From assembly GCA_900314825.1 (NCBI GenBank), contig OMWS01000009.1, positions 1 to 64,000 of the forward strand: DNA of 64,000 bases, read 5' to 3'. Made by a program: the position numbers and the translations under genes. This stretch comes from an uncultured Veillonellaceae bacterium (lineage in GTDB: Bacteria; Bacillota; Negativicutes; Selenomonadales; Selenomonadaceae). The notes beneath the pieces are model-generated. The model was not told the DNA's origin. It saw only the letters and a program-made list of their open reading frames with translations, and did not search any database. Below, piece by piece: positions 33,584 through 43,018 of the stretch (the stretch's first letter is position 1; each line of letters begins with the position of its first letter).

Positions 33584-34528
33584 ATGGAACTGACGAAGTA
33601 TGAAATTTTTGCGGATGCGGCGAAGACAGGGAATTTCACGAAGACGGCGGACCGCATGGGCTACACGCAGCCGGCCGTCAGCCGGACGCTGCGCCTTTTG
33701 GAACAAGAGCTCGGCTTCCCGCTCTTCGTGCGGCAGAAGAACGGCGTCGAGCTCACGTCGTCGGGACGGACGATCCTGCCGCACGTGCTCGAGCTCCTCG
33801 CACAGCAGCGGCAGCTCGAGCAGCAGGTCTCGGAAATCCAAGGCCTGCACGTCGGCCATCTGACGATCGCCTGCTTCGCGAGCGTGTCACGCGTGCTGCT
33901 GCCGCATTTCCTCGCGGGCTTCCAAAAAAGTTTTCCTGGCATCCAGGTCGAGCTCATGGAGGGCGGCACGGATGACATCGTGCGCTGGGTGATCGGAAGC
34001 GTCGCGGACTTCGGCATTTTGAGTCACTGGCAGATTGGAAACCTCGCGTGGCTGTCGCTCTGGCGCGACCCGCTCGTCGCCGTCGTGCCGCGCGAAGAGC
34101 CGTTCCTCTCGATGGAGACATTTCCCGTCGAAAAAATGACGGCGCAGCCCTTCATCCTCTCCGCCGACGGCACAGACTACGACATCCATCACATGCTGAG
34201 CACGACGAAAATCCGTCCGACGATCCGCTTCACTTCAAAGGACGACCACGCCATCGTCTCGATGGTCGCGAACCACCTCGGCATGAGCATCCTGCCGCGC
34301 CTCGTCGTCCTCGACCTCGCGCACCTCGTCCACATGCTGCCGCTCGCGCCGGAGTTCCACCGCACGCTCGGCATCGCCTACAAAGAAAAATCCGCCCTCA
34401 CCCCGGCCGCAAGGAAATTCATCGACCAGATCGTGAAGACGGATGTGTCGAAAATACAAGAGCTCGACGGACTCGAAGAAAACGGCGAGCCCGAAGAAAT
34501 GGTGGAAACCGAACCTTCTCACAGATGA
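33584..34528 (+). CDS. LysR-family regulator, probable regulator of the PTS operon
   Basis: A 314-aa protein. Winged helix at the N-terminus (KYEIFADAAKTGNFTKTADR, then MGYTQPAVSRTLRLLEQELG), effector domain (about 90-295), and an acidic tail (LDGLEENGEPEEMVETE). GAGGTGAGG upstream of the ATG. Divergent from the PTS genes. Its stop overlaps the stop region of the convergent Rpn gene by 10 bp. Confidence 0.92.
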   Translation: MELTKYEIFADAAKTGNFTKTADRMGYTQPAVSRTLRLLEQELGFPLFVRQKNGVELTSSGRTILPHVLELLAQQRQLEQQVSEIQGLHVGHLTIACFASVSRVLLPHFLAGFQKSFPGIQVELMEGGTDDIVRWVIGSVADFGILSHWQIGNLAWLSLWRDPLVAVVPREEPFLSMETFPVEKMTAQPFILSADGTDYDIHHMLSTTKIRPTIRFTSKDDHAIVSMVANHLGMSILPRLVVLDLAHLVHMLPLAPEFHRTLGIAYKEKSALTPAARKFIDQIVKTDVSKIQELDGLEENGEPEEMVETEPSHR

Positions 34529-35469
34529 AACTCTCGATAGAGTTGCTGCAGCTTCTCCGCGTCTCCCGCAACCTCGAAAAGTTCGTTTTCCCGTCCAGCT
34601 TTTTTCAAGATACGAATCAAATCCGTCATCCGTTCTTGTTCTTTCTTCTGCCCATTTTCAAAACCGCGCTTTTCGCCGCGCTTCTCTCCGCGCTTCTCTC
34701 CGCGCTTCTCTCCGCGTTCTTCCGCGCTCTCCAATCCTGATTGATAATCCATAATCGCCATTTGCCGATTCAAGTACTTCAAGCGTTCCTCCGGCGTCTG
34801 GAAGAACGCCAGCGTCGCATCATATGCGCTTCCGATCGCTGCTTCGCTCATCGCCAACTCCTCCTTTTCCGCCACGTTCAATTTGTCCGAAAAATACGCC
34901 ATCCACCGTTCCATCTTCGTCATTTCTTTGACCGGTTTGTTGATGAATTTGGGGATTTCAAGAAAGTGGATTTCAAAATCTCTCGTCAATCGATCCCCCG
35001 TCTTCGGATTGTAGGCACCATACATTGCATGCGGTTCTTCCTGAGGCAAAAGTTTGAATGCCAGAATATTGATTGTGATGACAGGACGCAGGCACTGGTA
35101 ATTCTGCCCTTTTGCAAGCCGTGAGAGATACAGCCCCGACCAATAATAAAGCGTCCGCCGCTGCATATTGTTGTAATTGACGACCTGAACTTCGACGTCG
35201 ATGAGCTCTCCCGTATCGAGTTCGCACGCCACATCCAACCGCGAGAGCTTTTCCTCTTCGCTCTGTGGGATCAACTCCGTCGATATGAAACGGAGGTCTA
35301 CAACCTTGTGTCCGAGAGATGGTTCGAGCACGGAGTTCAAAAAATCAACCGTAATGTCTTTCCGCTCAATCTTTCCGAAAATGAATTTGAAAAGCACATC
35401 ATTCATCGGATACGCCTGATGGACGTCCAGCTCCTCTAAAATCTTCTTCGTCAATTCTTTCTCGCCCAT
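34519..35469 (-). CDS. Rpn-family recombination-promoting nuclease, full length
   Basis: A 316-aa protein from ATG 35469 (MGEKELTKKILEEL), with GGGAGGT upstream; a GTG at 35487 is the alternative. The PD-(D/E)XK core is visible (NDVLFKFIFGK, then LDVACELDTGELIDVEVQ giving D...ExQ). The family body follows (RRTLYYWSGLYLSRLAKGQNY, ITINILAF). A tandem RGEK repeat coded by 12-bp DNA repeats (about 34675-34725) leads into the C-terminal helix. Members are mobile-element-like DNases that promote RecA-independent recombination. Three truncated relatives occur in the window. Confidence 0.85.
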   Translation of the reverse strand: MGEKELTKKILEELDVHQAYPMNDVLFKFIFGKIERKDITVDFLNSVLEPSLGHKVVDLRFISTELIPQSEEEKLSRLDVACELDTGELIDVEVQVVNYNNMQRRTLYYWSGLYLSRLAKGQNYQCLRPVITINILAFKLLPQEEPHAMYGAYNPKTGDRLTRDFEIHFLEIPKFINKPVKEMTKMERWMAYFSDKLNVAEKEELAMSEAAIGSAYDATLAFFQTPEERLKYLNRQMAIMDYQSGLESAEERGEKRGEKRGEKRGEKRGFENGQKKEQERMTDLIRILKKAGRENELFEVAGDAEKLQQLYREFHL

Positions 35470-35561
35470 GCTGTGCTGACCTCCCACCGCTGTTAATTCA
35501 TGGTTCTATTATACCATCAGCAAATCTGTGGAACAATCGGAACTTTTCGTGTGTACGTAAA

Positions 35562-35594
35562 CGCCCTCGCAGGAATCTTATGTCCTGCGAGGGC
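35562..35594. terminator. terminator downstream of the EamA gene
   Basis: 12-bp stem GCCCTCGCAGGA / TCCTGCGAGGGC between the Rpn gene start and the EamA stop; A/T-rich on both sides. Confidence 0.7.
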
Positions 35595-35615
35595 ATTATT
35601 TTGATGCAAATGATT

Positions 35616-36491
35616 TCATGACGCTTTGCTGCCGACCCCAATGCCAACGAGAACGAGCACGATGCCCGCGAGCGTCATCGGCTGCATCGTTTCTCCATAC
35701 GCCGCAATGCCGAGGATCGCGGCGGTGACGGGCTCGATGGAGGCGAGGATCGAGGCGCGCGAGCCGGAGAGTGTCCGGAGGCCGAGCGTGTAAAGGAGGA
35801 ACGGCAGGACCGTCGAGAGCGCGCCGAGGCCGAGCATGTACGGGAAGGCAGACGACTGCGCGGCGACGATGATGCGCGATGTGCCGTTCAGCACGCTCGC
35901 GGCGATGGCGGCGACGAGGAATGTGTAAAACGTGATGGCAGGCGCGCTGTAACCGCGCGCCATCGCGAACTTGCCGAAGATCGTGTAGAGCCCATAGCCG
36001 AGGCCGGAGCCGAGGCCGAACAGGATGCCGGCGAAGGATAACGGCGTGTCACTACCGACGACCCCCGTCACAAGCACGCAGCCGAAAAACGTCAACACGA
36101 GCGACAGGAGTTTCCTGCGCGTGAATGCCTCACCGAAGCACGCGCGCGCCAGCACCATGACGAACGCCGGCGCCGTGTACATGAGCACGGCGGCGCTCGC
36201 GAGCGACATCATCTGCACGGCAGAAAAGTAGCAGTAGTTGAAGAAGACGATGCTCGCGATCCCCGTGCCGAGGAAGCACCAGACGTCGCGCAGGCGGAGG
36301 TGCAAGCTCTTGCGGTCGAAGATTGCGAGAAGCACGAACAGCAGCCCCGCTGCGACAATCGCACGCGCCGCAACGATGTCCATGGACGTGAGCTGCGCAT
36401 CGCCGAGCGCGCGGACGAAGAGGCCGATGATGCCCCAGAGGATGCCGGCTGCAGCAACGCAGAAAGCACCAGGCGTGGGAATGTGCTTCAT
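35616..36491 (-). CDS. EamA-family (DMT) transporter
   Basis: A 291-aa protein with ten predicted helices in two EamA repeats: GILWGIIGLFVRALG..., and GLGSGLGYGLYTIFGKFAM... with the second ending SGSRASILASIEPVTAAILG. Probably exports amino acids or other metabolites. AAAGGAG precedes the ATG. Repeat copy R6 separates it from the proline reductase genes on the same strand. Confidence 0.92.
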   Translation of the reverse strand: MKHIPTPGAFCVAAAGILWGIIGLFVRALGDAQLTSMDIVAARAIVAAGLLFVLLAIFDRKSLHLRLRDVWCFLGTGIASIVFFNYCYFSAVQMMSLASAAVLMYTAPAFVMVLARACFGEAFTRRKLLSLVLTFFGCVLVTGVVGSDTPLSFAGILFGLGSGLGYGLYTIFGKFAMARGYSAPAITFYTFLVAAIAASVLNGTSRIIVAAQSSAFPYMLGLGALSTVLPFLLYTLGLRTLSGSRASILASIEPVTAAILGIAAYGETMQPMTLAGIVLVLVGIGVGSKAS

Positions 36492-36569
36492 CGGCAGGAC
36501 TCCTTTCGTGCGCGCACGGGCGAATTGTTGACTGTCACATTTGCCAATATCTTTCCGTCTGTTGTGAAT

Positions 36570-36828
36570 GTAACAATTACAGCAGCCTTCCCCTCAGGGG
36601 AAGGGGGACCGCGTTAGCGGTGGAAAGGGTCCCCTGTACGTTAGATGAATTCATACGAATGAACTTTTCGCGGGTGCGCGTACGAACTCGATGCTTGGGG
36701 AATGTGCGCGCACCGGCGACATCAAACAATCTACAAATTCATAGACCGTGCAAGCGACCCTCTCCTGCCGCTACGCTTCGCTCCGCGGCTGTCCTCTCCC
36801 TGGGGGAGAGGCTGCTGTCTGTCGTTAC
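36570..36828. repeat. modular hairpin repeat, copy R6
   Basis: Fills the gap between the EamA gene and prdB. GTAAC (36570), CAGCAGCC (36580), CCGCGTTAGCGG module; right end GGCTGCTG (36810-36817) and GTTAC (36824-36828). The inner core has diverged (GGGTCCCC) and the central arms are different, with GGTGCGCG and CGCGCACC. Confidence 0.8.
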
Positions 36829-36837
36829 TTCCCCTTC

Positions 36838-37560
36838 TCACACGTTATGGCGATACTCGTACGGCAAGACTTTGATCTGGTTGTAGCTCGGGCAGTCGCG
36901 GACCCATTCGAGGGATTCTTTGACGATGGCCGTCTGCATCGGGATGTTGTTTGGCTCGCCGGCGTTCGAGCCGATGGGGACGTGCGGAGCCGTGATGCGC
37001 GGCGCGCCTTGCTGGCGGGCGATGGGCGGAAGTGCGGCGATGACGCAGCAGCTCATGCCTTCGGCCTCGCAGCAGCGCGTGACGATCGTCGCCGAGCGGT
37101 GGCACGTGCCGCAGCCGCCCGTGCAGAGCACGATGTCGACGCCCTGCGCTTTGAGCTTCTTCGCGATCGTGGGACCCGTTTCGCCCCGGAATTTTTCGAC
37201 GTTGCCGCCGCCGCCCATGAACGTATAGGTTTCTTTCGACAACGAACCGATAAATCCTTCTTTTACCAGTTCATGCAGGCGGTCGATCGGGAACATGGCG
37301 TTGACATCCTTGTTGATGTCGGAGTTGTCAAAGCCGCCATGCGTGACCATGAGCTCGCTCGATGGCGTGTCGAACTCGATGACGCGGTACGAGAAATCGC
37401 CGGACGTATTGAACGGCACCTGACTTTTCTTGTGGATACCACCGGCCGTGATAAACGCAACTTTGCATTCAGAGAGTGGTTTCTTGAGCTCCGTGAACAC
37501 GGGCGGCGGCGTGAGCGGGACAAAGATTTCGGATTGGAGTCCTTCGACGGTAGTCAACAT
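36838..37560 (-). CDS. prdB: D-proline reductase subunit PrdB, cysteine form
   Basis: A 240-aa protein from ATG 37560, 8 bp after AGGAGG; the ATG at 37566 is too close. Family features: MLTTVEGLQSEIFVPLTPPP, THGGFDNSDINKDVNAMFPI, FMGGGGNVEKF and the catalytic loop TGGCGTCHRSATI. In clostridial PrdB the first Cys of this loop is selenocysteine (UGA). Here the codon is TGC, so this is a Cys homologue that needs no selenium. With PrdA it reduces D-proline to 5-aminovalerate. Last gene of the operon. Confidence 0.92.
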   Translation of the reverse strand: MLTTVEGLQSEIFVPLTPPPVFTELKKPLSECKVAFITAGGIHKKSQVPFNTSGDFSYRVIEFDTPSSELMVTHGGFDNSDINKDVNAMFPIDRLHELVKEGFIGSLSKETYTFMGGGGNVEKFRGETGPTIAKKLKAQGVDIVLCTGGCGTCHRSATIVTRCCEAEGMSCCVIAALPPIARQQGAPRITAPHVPIGSNAGEPNNIPMQTAIVKESLEWVRDCPSYNQIKVLPYEYRHNV

Positions 37561-37592
37561 AATCATTTCCTCCTTTGAGGGTTCGAACCTAA

Positions 37593-37638
37593 GCCTCCCC
37601 CCTTGGGGGAGGTGGCTCCGAAGGGGTCGGAGAGGGTC
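37593..37638. repeat. modular hairpin repeat, half copy R7
   Basis: GCCTCCCCCCTTGGGGGAGG, a GCTCCGAAGGGGTCGG module, then AGAGGGTCAC. A single half-element between prdB and the small accessory gene. Confidence 0.7.
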
Positions 37639-37674
37639 ACTTTTTTTGAGCTCTGTATACCTTTTGAAAAGGCT

Positions 37675-38088
37675 TCACGCGACAAGATGCATGCAACTGA
37701 AGTAAAACTCGGCCGTCTCGCCGACGGCGAGTGCGACGTCGGTGAAGACCCAGCGGCGCGGGACGGCAATTGTGCCGTAGCCGCCGGCGATCTCGACCTT
37801 GACAGCCGTGTCATTGACTTCCGTCAGCGTGCCGTGGAGGAGCGCGGGAAAAATCTCCTGCGACGGATCCATGGCGGCCGCATCGTCGTCAAAACCGGGC
37901 GGGACGATCCTCAGATAGCTGAAGAAAAATTTTGTCTCCTGCCCCGCCGCAATCGCGCCGGATTCAATGACGAGGCGGCGCGGCACGGAAAGCACGCCAA
38001 GGCGGCCATGGAGATGGACTTTGACGAGATCATCCGCGACCTCCTTGACCGTGCCGCCCATCAAAACTGGGTTGATGAGATATTCCAT
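37675..38088 (-). CDS. small protein of the proline reductase cluster
   Basis: A 137-aa protein made of two similar beta-rich halves: VKEVADDLVKVHLHGRLGVL, SVPRRLVIESGAIAAGQETKFFFSYLRIV, and again LTEVNDTAVKVEIAGGYGTI, AVPRRWVFTDVALAVGETAEFYFSCMHLV. It resembles the small CBO2463/CBO2479-type proteins encoded in clostridial prd loci. Role unknown; perhaps an assembly or scaffold protein. It lies between prdA and prdB with repeat copies on both sides. AGGGAGG precedes the ATG. Confidence 0.75.
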   Translation of the reverse strand: MEYLINPVLMGGTVKEVADDLVKVHLHGRLGVLSVPRRLVIESGAIAAGQETKFFFSYLRIVPPGFDDDAAAMDPSQEIFPALLHGTLTEVNDTAVKVEIAGGYGTIAVPRRWVFTDVALAVGETAEFYFSCMHLVA

Positions 38089-38135
38089 CAGCGTGCCTCC
38101 CTTTCATATGGGGCTGTTGCCGAACGTTTCAACCC

Positions 38136-38347
38136 CAGCAGCCTTTCCCTCTGGGAAAGGGGGACCGCGTCAGCGGTGGAAAGGGTACTTGGGTGCGATT
38201 TGAAACACTTACCAAAAACATTACATAGCACAACGTTCTTTCAATACTTTCTGCTTCGAAAGTACTTGGAAGTTGTCTGGCTATCGCACCCTAGTACCCT
38301 CTCAGTCACGCTTCGCGTGCCAGCTCTCCCAAAGGGAGAGCCTGCTG
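38136..38347. repeat. modular hairpin repeat, copy R8
   Basis: Inside the prd operon, between prdA and the small gene; it occupies most of this 316-bp gap. CAGCAGCC (38136), CCGCGTCAGCGG module, core GGGTACTTGGGTGCGAT; right core ATCGCACCCTAGTACCC, CACGCTTCGCGTGCC module, CCTGCTG end (38347). Central arms contain ACAACGTTC and GAAGTTGT. Confidence 0.85.
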
Positions 38348-38404
38348 TATAAGTGACTCTCGGCAATCTATGAAACCATTCAAGTAATGCAACTTCCATG
38401 TGTT

Positions 38405-40219
38405 TTAATGCAGCGTCCCGCTCTCCACGAGTTTCGTCTCAGCGAGGCCGAGCAGGCGGTTGTTTGCGTTGATGACGTCATTGTTCCATTTTTTCGGCGC
38501 GGGCTTGATAGCGACGCCGGCCATCTTGTTTTTCAACATAGCGATGGCGCGCGTGGCGACTTCCTTCGTGACGCAGGAGCAGCCGCAGACGTTGTTCTCG
38601 AAGCCGCCCGCGTCCATGTTTTCCTCGACCATCGCGTCCGCGTATTTGTTGCCGACGACGAGCTGGCCTTGGTACGCGCAGAACGAGACGCCGACGACCG
38701 GGATGCCGCGCTTGCCGGCCTGGCCGATGTGCTGGATGAAGTCGATGTGGTTGTTGCCGAAACCTTCCGTCGTGATAATACAGCCGTCGATGTCCAGCGA
38801 TTCGAGGAGCGATCCAAGGCGCTCGCTGACCCACATTTTTTCGTCATTGACCTGCGGCGAACCGACGAAAATGACACCGATGAGGTCGAGCTCCGTGTCC
38901 GCGGCAAGGCCTTCGACGAGCGGCTCGCGGATGTAGTGGCGCGTCATTTCCTTCGTCGCCGGGCCGATGCACGTCAGCGCGTGGATCGAACCGTCGCGGA
39001 CTTGGTTCGGCGTCAGCATGATCGGCACGTTGCCGCAATCGACGTTTTTCTGGCCGCCTTTGACGCCGCACGGCTCGACGGGGCAGATGACGTTGTCGTG
39101 CATCGCGCCTTGGCCCATGATTTCCTTGACGAGCACGACGCGCGGATTGCCTTCGCGGCGCAGGTCTTCGCAATGTTCCTCGCGCACGACCTCGCCTTCA
39201 TATTTCTTGAGCTCGTCGCGCACGGCTTGGATGATGTAGTCTTCGCATTTGTGCGCGGCAAACGGACCGGGGCGCGTCATGCCGGTGTTCTTCGCGATGA
39301 CGGCATGGCAGCGGATGATGATGTCGCCGGGGTCGGCGCAGCCGGGATGGCCAAAATACATTTTCTCGTCAAGATAGCCTTCGGACGAGCCGAATTCATG
39401 CACCTGCACGCCATCCTCGTCGACGCCCGTCAGCAAAAAGACGACGCCGTCCGCGACTTTCGTGACGCCCTCGCCGAGCGCGCCTTCCACTTTTGTCGCG
39501 ATCGGGCAGACGTCCATGATCGTGTCGGTATAGATGTGGCGCTCGCTCGGGTGGATGACGTCGAGCTTCAGGCTCTTGCAGAGCGGGTCTTCCTTCACGG
39601 CTTTTTCCACAATCGCGCCGTCAATCGTGATGACGCCGTCCGCGATTTTCGTCTCCGTGCCGATGACGGCATCCGTGATCTTGATGTGCTTTTTGAGCAG
39701 CGTGCGGATGACTTTCTTCTCGCCTGCCGGTTTCGCAGCAGGCGCGACAGGTGCGGCAGGTGGAACTGTAAAGGCAGGAGCACTTGCGCCAATGGGAATA
39801 TCGATAGACAGGCCGGCAAGTTTTTCGGCAGCTCCGATCTGGATGTGCATGGTTCCTCCATTCAGCATCGTGGTGATGGGCGCGCTTGCAGCTGGTGCGG
39901 CAGCGGGCGCAGGGGCTTCTGCGGCCGTTGGCGTAACCGATGCGGCGGCCGGCGCGGCGGCTTTCGCATTCACATGATCGAGCACGTCTTTCGTGATTGG
40001 CGTCAGCGCTTCGACATCCTGCGTGAGCGTCGCGCCAAGGACTTCGGCGACGGTCAGGCCGTCCGCGCTGAGCTTTAAGAGGCCGGCCTCCTCCATGTCG
40101 TCGAAAATGCCGGGGTCTTCGAGGTCGGCGGCGCTGATCGTCAGGCCTTTTTGCCGACGGCAGCAGAAAACCGCAGGGTCGGCGAGATGTGCTTCCGCCT
40201 GTTCTTTTGTCATGGACAT
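38405..40219 (-). CDS. prdA: D-proline reductase proprotein PrdA
   Basis: A 604-aa protein. In characterised clostridial PrdA the proprotein is cut at an internal Cys, giving a large subunit and a C-terminal subunit whose N-terminus is a pyruvoyl group that binds the substrate amine. The matching site is probably ALTCIGPATKEMTRHY, with Cys near residue 417; it would release a C-terminal fragment of about 188 residues. An Ala/Pro-rich linker (about 87-165) resembles a flexible hinge. A Cys cluster (NNVCGCSCVTKE) lies in the C-terminal part. 13 bp downstream of prdC. AGGAGG precedes the ATG. Confidence 0.95.
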   Translation of the reverse strand: MSMTKEQAEAHLADPAVFCCRRQKGLTISAADLEDPGIFDDMEEAGLLKLSADGLTVAEVLGATLTQDVEALTPITKDVLDHVNAKAAAPAAASVTPTAAEAPAPAAAPAASAPITTMLNGGTMHIQIGAAEKLAGLSIDIPIGASAPAFTVPPAAPVAPAAKPAGEKKVIRTLLKKHIKITDAVIGTETKIADGVITIDGAIVEKAVKEDPLCKSLKLDVIHPSERHIYTDTIMDVCPIATKVEGALGEGVTKVADGVVFLLTGVDEDGVQVHEFGSSEGYLDEKMYFGHPGCADPGDIIIRCHAVIAKNTGMTRPGPFAAHKCEDYIIQAVRDELKKYEGEVVREEHCEDLRREGNPRVVLVKEIMGQGAMHDNVICPVEPCGVKGGQKNVDCGNVPIMLTPNQVRDGSIHALTCIGPATKEMTRHYIREPLVEGLAADTELDLIGVIFVGSPQVNDEKMWVSERLGSLLESLDIDGCIITTEGFGNNHIDFIQHIGQAGKRGIPVVGVSFCAYQGQLVVGNKYADAMVEENMDAGGFENNVCGCSCVTKEVATRAIAMLKNKMAGVAIKPAPKKWNNDVINANNRLLGLAETKLVESGTLH

Positions 40220-40232
40220 GAGGGATTCCTCC

Positions 40233-41570
40233 TTAAGTTGCGTGGATTTTTCTGATCAGCTTCTGATTCACGGCACGCAGCGCTTGGTCGGTCACGTGGT
40301 ACACCGGCAGCCCGAGCGCGGGGGCGCAGGTCATGACGGTGTTCGTGCAATCCGTGCAGTTGCCGATGAGGACGGCCTCGGCGCCGGCTTTCTTGAGCGC
40401 GAGGATCTTCGCGACCTGGCCGGGGCAGATGCCAGGGTTCAGGCATTTGCGCGCTGCTTTCACGGGGAGCGCCTGCTTGCAATATTCGATACCGACGACA
40501 TTGCTGCCGAGGGACGCCGCAAATTCCTTCATGCGTGCTTCGCTCGCGCTGCACGCGCAGACGAGCAGGCCGAGCTTTGCGGGCGCTTTCGGGAAGCATT
40601 CCGTCACGAGGATGCCGCCCGTCGTCTTGACGATCGGCGCACGCGGCGTCGTACGATGGCCAGTGAAGGGGCCGCCCATCAGGAGCTCGCCGTACGAATC
40701 CGCCGCCATCGTGCCGCCCGCGAGCGCGAGCATCGCGTCGACGCTGCGGCCGATGGGGACGTCATGGTACGTCAAAATTTCGCCCATGTGCTGCGCGAGC
40801 TTGCCCGCGACGGTCAGATCTTTGTCGATCAGCGGCTTGCCGAGGTCCACGGCCTCATGCATACGCGTCAATGTCTCGACATTCGAGACGATCGCGCCGG
40901 CCGCCGACGGCAAATCCGTGACGGCGAGCAATGTGCCGAGGCACTCGCGCACGATGGCGCGTTCCTCGCCGACGGGATAGATATTTTTCAGCTTGTGAAT
41001 TTTTATTTCCTTGCCCGTCATGCCCGGCAAGTTGCCGGCCAGCGCGCTTTCCAGCGCAGCAATCGCCTTGGTATGAATGCCCTTGATGGCGATGATGCCG
41101 TGCGTCGTGCCTGCGAGGTCCATGGCAATCGCGAGGCCACGCAACGCTTTTTTCGGATGGAGCTCGAGCGCCTCGATGTTGTGCGAGAGAATCGGCTCGC
41201 ATTCGGCGGCGTTCATGATGACTGTGCCTGTCGGGCCGAGCGGCTTCGCGTATTTCACAGCGACGGGGAAACCGGCGCCGCCAAGGCCGACGAGGCCGGC
41301 CGCACGGATCATGTCGAGGGGCGCGCCAGGCGCAAGCTTCACGTACGGCATGTCCGCCATCGTCTCCGGCACGCCGTCCGCCTCGATCGTGATGGCCTCC
41401 GCCGTGACCGCCGTCACCCGTCCCGTCACGCTCGCATACATCGGGCAGCCAAGCTTCCCGATCGGCTCTTCCGCAATCATCTGACCGCGTTTTACCTCGT
41501 CACCCACATCCACGACGGGGACGGAAGGTGCGCCGATGCTCTGATGAAGCGGATATGTAAATATCTCCAT
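40233..41570 (-). CDS. prdC: proline reductase-associated electron transfer protein PrdC
   Basis: A 445-aa RnfC-like protein. It has an N-terminal biotinyl/lipoyl-like barrel (about 1-70), an SLBB/NADH-flavin-type core with GLVGLGGAGFPVAVKY and NAAECEPILSHN, and a C-terminal Cys-rich part (CACSAS, KCLNPGICPGQ, GNCTDCTNTVM). It is thought to deliver electrons from NADH to PrdAB. The upstream gap of 299 bp to prdF is almost filled by repeat R9. Confidence 0.94.
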   Translation of the reverse strand: MEIFTYPLHQSIGAPSVPVVDVGDEVKRGQMIAEEPIGKLGCPMYASVTGRVTAVTAEAITIEADGVPETMADMPYVKLAPGAPLDMIRAAGLVGLGGAGFPVAVKYAKPLGPTGTVIMNAAECEPILSHNIEALELHPKKALRGLAIAMDLAGTTHGIIAIKGIHTKAIAALESALAGNLPGMTGKEIKIHKLKNIYPVGEERAIVRECLGTLLAVTDLPSAAGAIVSNVETLTRMHEAVDLGKPLIDKDLTVAGKLAQHMGEILTYHDVPIGRSVDAMLALAGGTMAADSYGELLMGGPFTGHRTTPRAPIVKTTGGILVTECFPKAPAKLGLLVCACSASEARMKEFAASLGSNVVGIEYCKQALPVKAARKCLNPGICPGQVAKILALKKAGAEAVLIGNCTDCTNTVMTCAPALGLPVYHVTDQALRAVNQKLIRKIHAT

Positions 41571-41628
41571 GTGTTCACCTTCTTGCTACAAGCAGACCGT
41601 TTCAATCGATTGTTGAAAGTAGCGCTTA

Positions 41629-41836
41629 CAGCAGCCTCTCCCTCTGGGAGAGGTGCCGAGCGTCAGCGAGGCGGAGCGGGTACTAGGGTGCGATAGCTGG
41701 ACAATACTGCAATATGATTTCGAAGCATCTCGTAGTATGGACTACTTCGATTCTACGAGAATCTTGCTTTGCCATCGCACCCTAGTACCCTTTCCACCGC
41801 TTCGCGGTCCCCCTTCCCCGGAGGGGAAGGCTGCTG
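41629..41836. repeat. modular hairpin repeat, copy R9
   Basis: Inside the prd operon, between prdF and prdC. CAGCAGCC (41629) to GGCTGCTG (41836). The modules are swapped relative to R1 and R2: left is GCCGAGCGTCAGCGAGGC, right CCACCGCTTCGCGG. Core GGGTACTAGGGTGCGAT pairs perfectly with ATCGCACCCTAGTACCC. Central arms CTCGTAG and CTACGAG. Confidence 0.88.
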
Positions 41837-41869
41837 TTCTCGCGACCGTTCGCATTTTCATCTCAAAGC

Positions 41870-43018
41870 CTACGACGCAACCTTCGGCAACGGCTGCACC
41901 ACCCGCTGATGCGCAGGGGCTTCTTCCGTCTTCCCAATCAAAAACCCGTACCGCAGCGCGTCGCGCTCGTCGATGATCCACTCGTTCATGCCCGTGATGT
42001 GGGCGCTGCCGGTGATCTGGGGGATGATGCCGACGAGGCCGCGCTTGCCTTCGTTCGACGTGCCCTCGATGAGCACGTCGCGCACAGGCTTGCCGATGAA
42101 GATGCTGCCGGTGATGCTTTCGTAGCGGAAGACTTGCCCGAGCGCGAGTTTGCCTTCCGCGTGGAGCGCGGCCATTTTTGCGCTCGTGCCCGTGCCGCAC
42201 GGCGAGCGGTCGACTTGGCCGTCGCCGAAAATCACGCAGTTGCGGAGGTCTGCGTCAGCGTCGCAGTCCCGGCTGTAGAACTCGACAAGATCGACGGTCG
42301 TGATCGGGAGCGTCGGATGCTGGATGCGTTCCTGCGTATTGGCGGCGCGCCGCAGCGCCATGCCGAGGCGCGTGATATTGTCAATATTTTCTGTCTTTAG
42401 TGCCAGTCCGAGCGCATCGGCGTCGACGAGCGCGAAGAACGAGCCGCCGAACGCGATGTCGCACGGGATATGCGTCGTCCCCGCCGCCGTGCAAGCGGCG
42501 AAGATGTCCGGGATGCGGAGCTCCACGTCCCTGCGGTAGAGGAACGCGGGAACGTTCCAGATGCTGGCGCGGACGGCGTGGCCGCCCTGCACCTCGACGC
42601 GCGTGCGGATGAGTCCGGACGGCGCGTCGAGCACGACATCCGTAAAAGGTTCCTTTGCTTCGACGATGCCGGTCTCGACGAGCATCGACGCCGTGCCGAT
42701 GCTGCCGTGGCCGCACATATTGAGGCAGCCGCCGCTGTCGAGGAAGATGACGCCGCAGTCGGCCTCCTGGTGTACGGGCTCCGTGAGCACGGCGCCGAAC
42801 ATATCGCGGTGGCCGCGCGGCTCGAGCATGAGCGCGCGCCGCAGGAAATCGTAGCGGTCGATAAGCACTTGCTTTTTCTCCATCATCGTCGCGCCTTGGA
42901 GCTTCGGAAAACCGTCGTAGACGATGCGCGTCGATTCCCCTTCCGTGTGCGAGTCAATGGTCTTCAGCACGTATTCATACGCCTTCAGGTGCGGCTGGAT
43001 GTGTGGAAATTGCAGCAT
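41870..43018 (-). CDS. prdF: proline racemase
   Basis: A 382-aa PLP-independent racemase. The two catalytic Cys motifs are GGCLNMCGHGSIG (about residue 100) and DRSPCGTGTSAKM (about 270). It interconverts L- and D-proline, supplying D-proline to the reductase. Hydroxyproline epimerases share the fold; the prd context decides the call. GGGAGG precedes the ATG at 43018. Its first 44 bp overlap the 3' end of the kinase-like gene in another frame. Confidence 0.92.
   Translation of the reverse strand: MLQFPHIQPHLKAYEYVLKTIDSHTEGESTRIVYDGFPKLQGATMMEKKQVLIDRYDFLRRALMLEPRGHRDMFGAVLTEPVHQEADCGVIFLDSGGCLNMCGHGSIGTASMLVETGIVEAKEPFTDVVLDAPSGLIRTRVEVQGGHAVRASIWNVPAFLYRRDVELRIPDIFAACTAAGTTHIPCDIAFGGSFFALVDADALGLALKTENIDNITRLGMALRRAANTQERIQHPTLPITTVDLVEFYSRDCDADADLRNCVIFGDGQVDRSPCGTGTSAKMAALHAEGKLALGQVFRYESITGSIFIGKPVRDVLIEGTSNEGKRGLVGIIPQITGSAHITGMNEWIIDERDALRYGFLIGKTEEAPAHQRVVQPLPKVAS

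Noticed and set aside
37129-37145. In-frame TGA read as selenocysteine in prdB
   Set aside because: The codon in the TGGCGTCHRS loop is TGC; no in-frame TGA or SECIS-like need exists.
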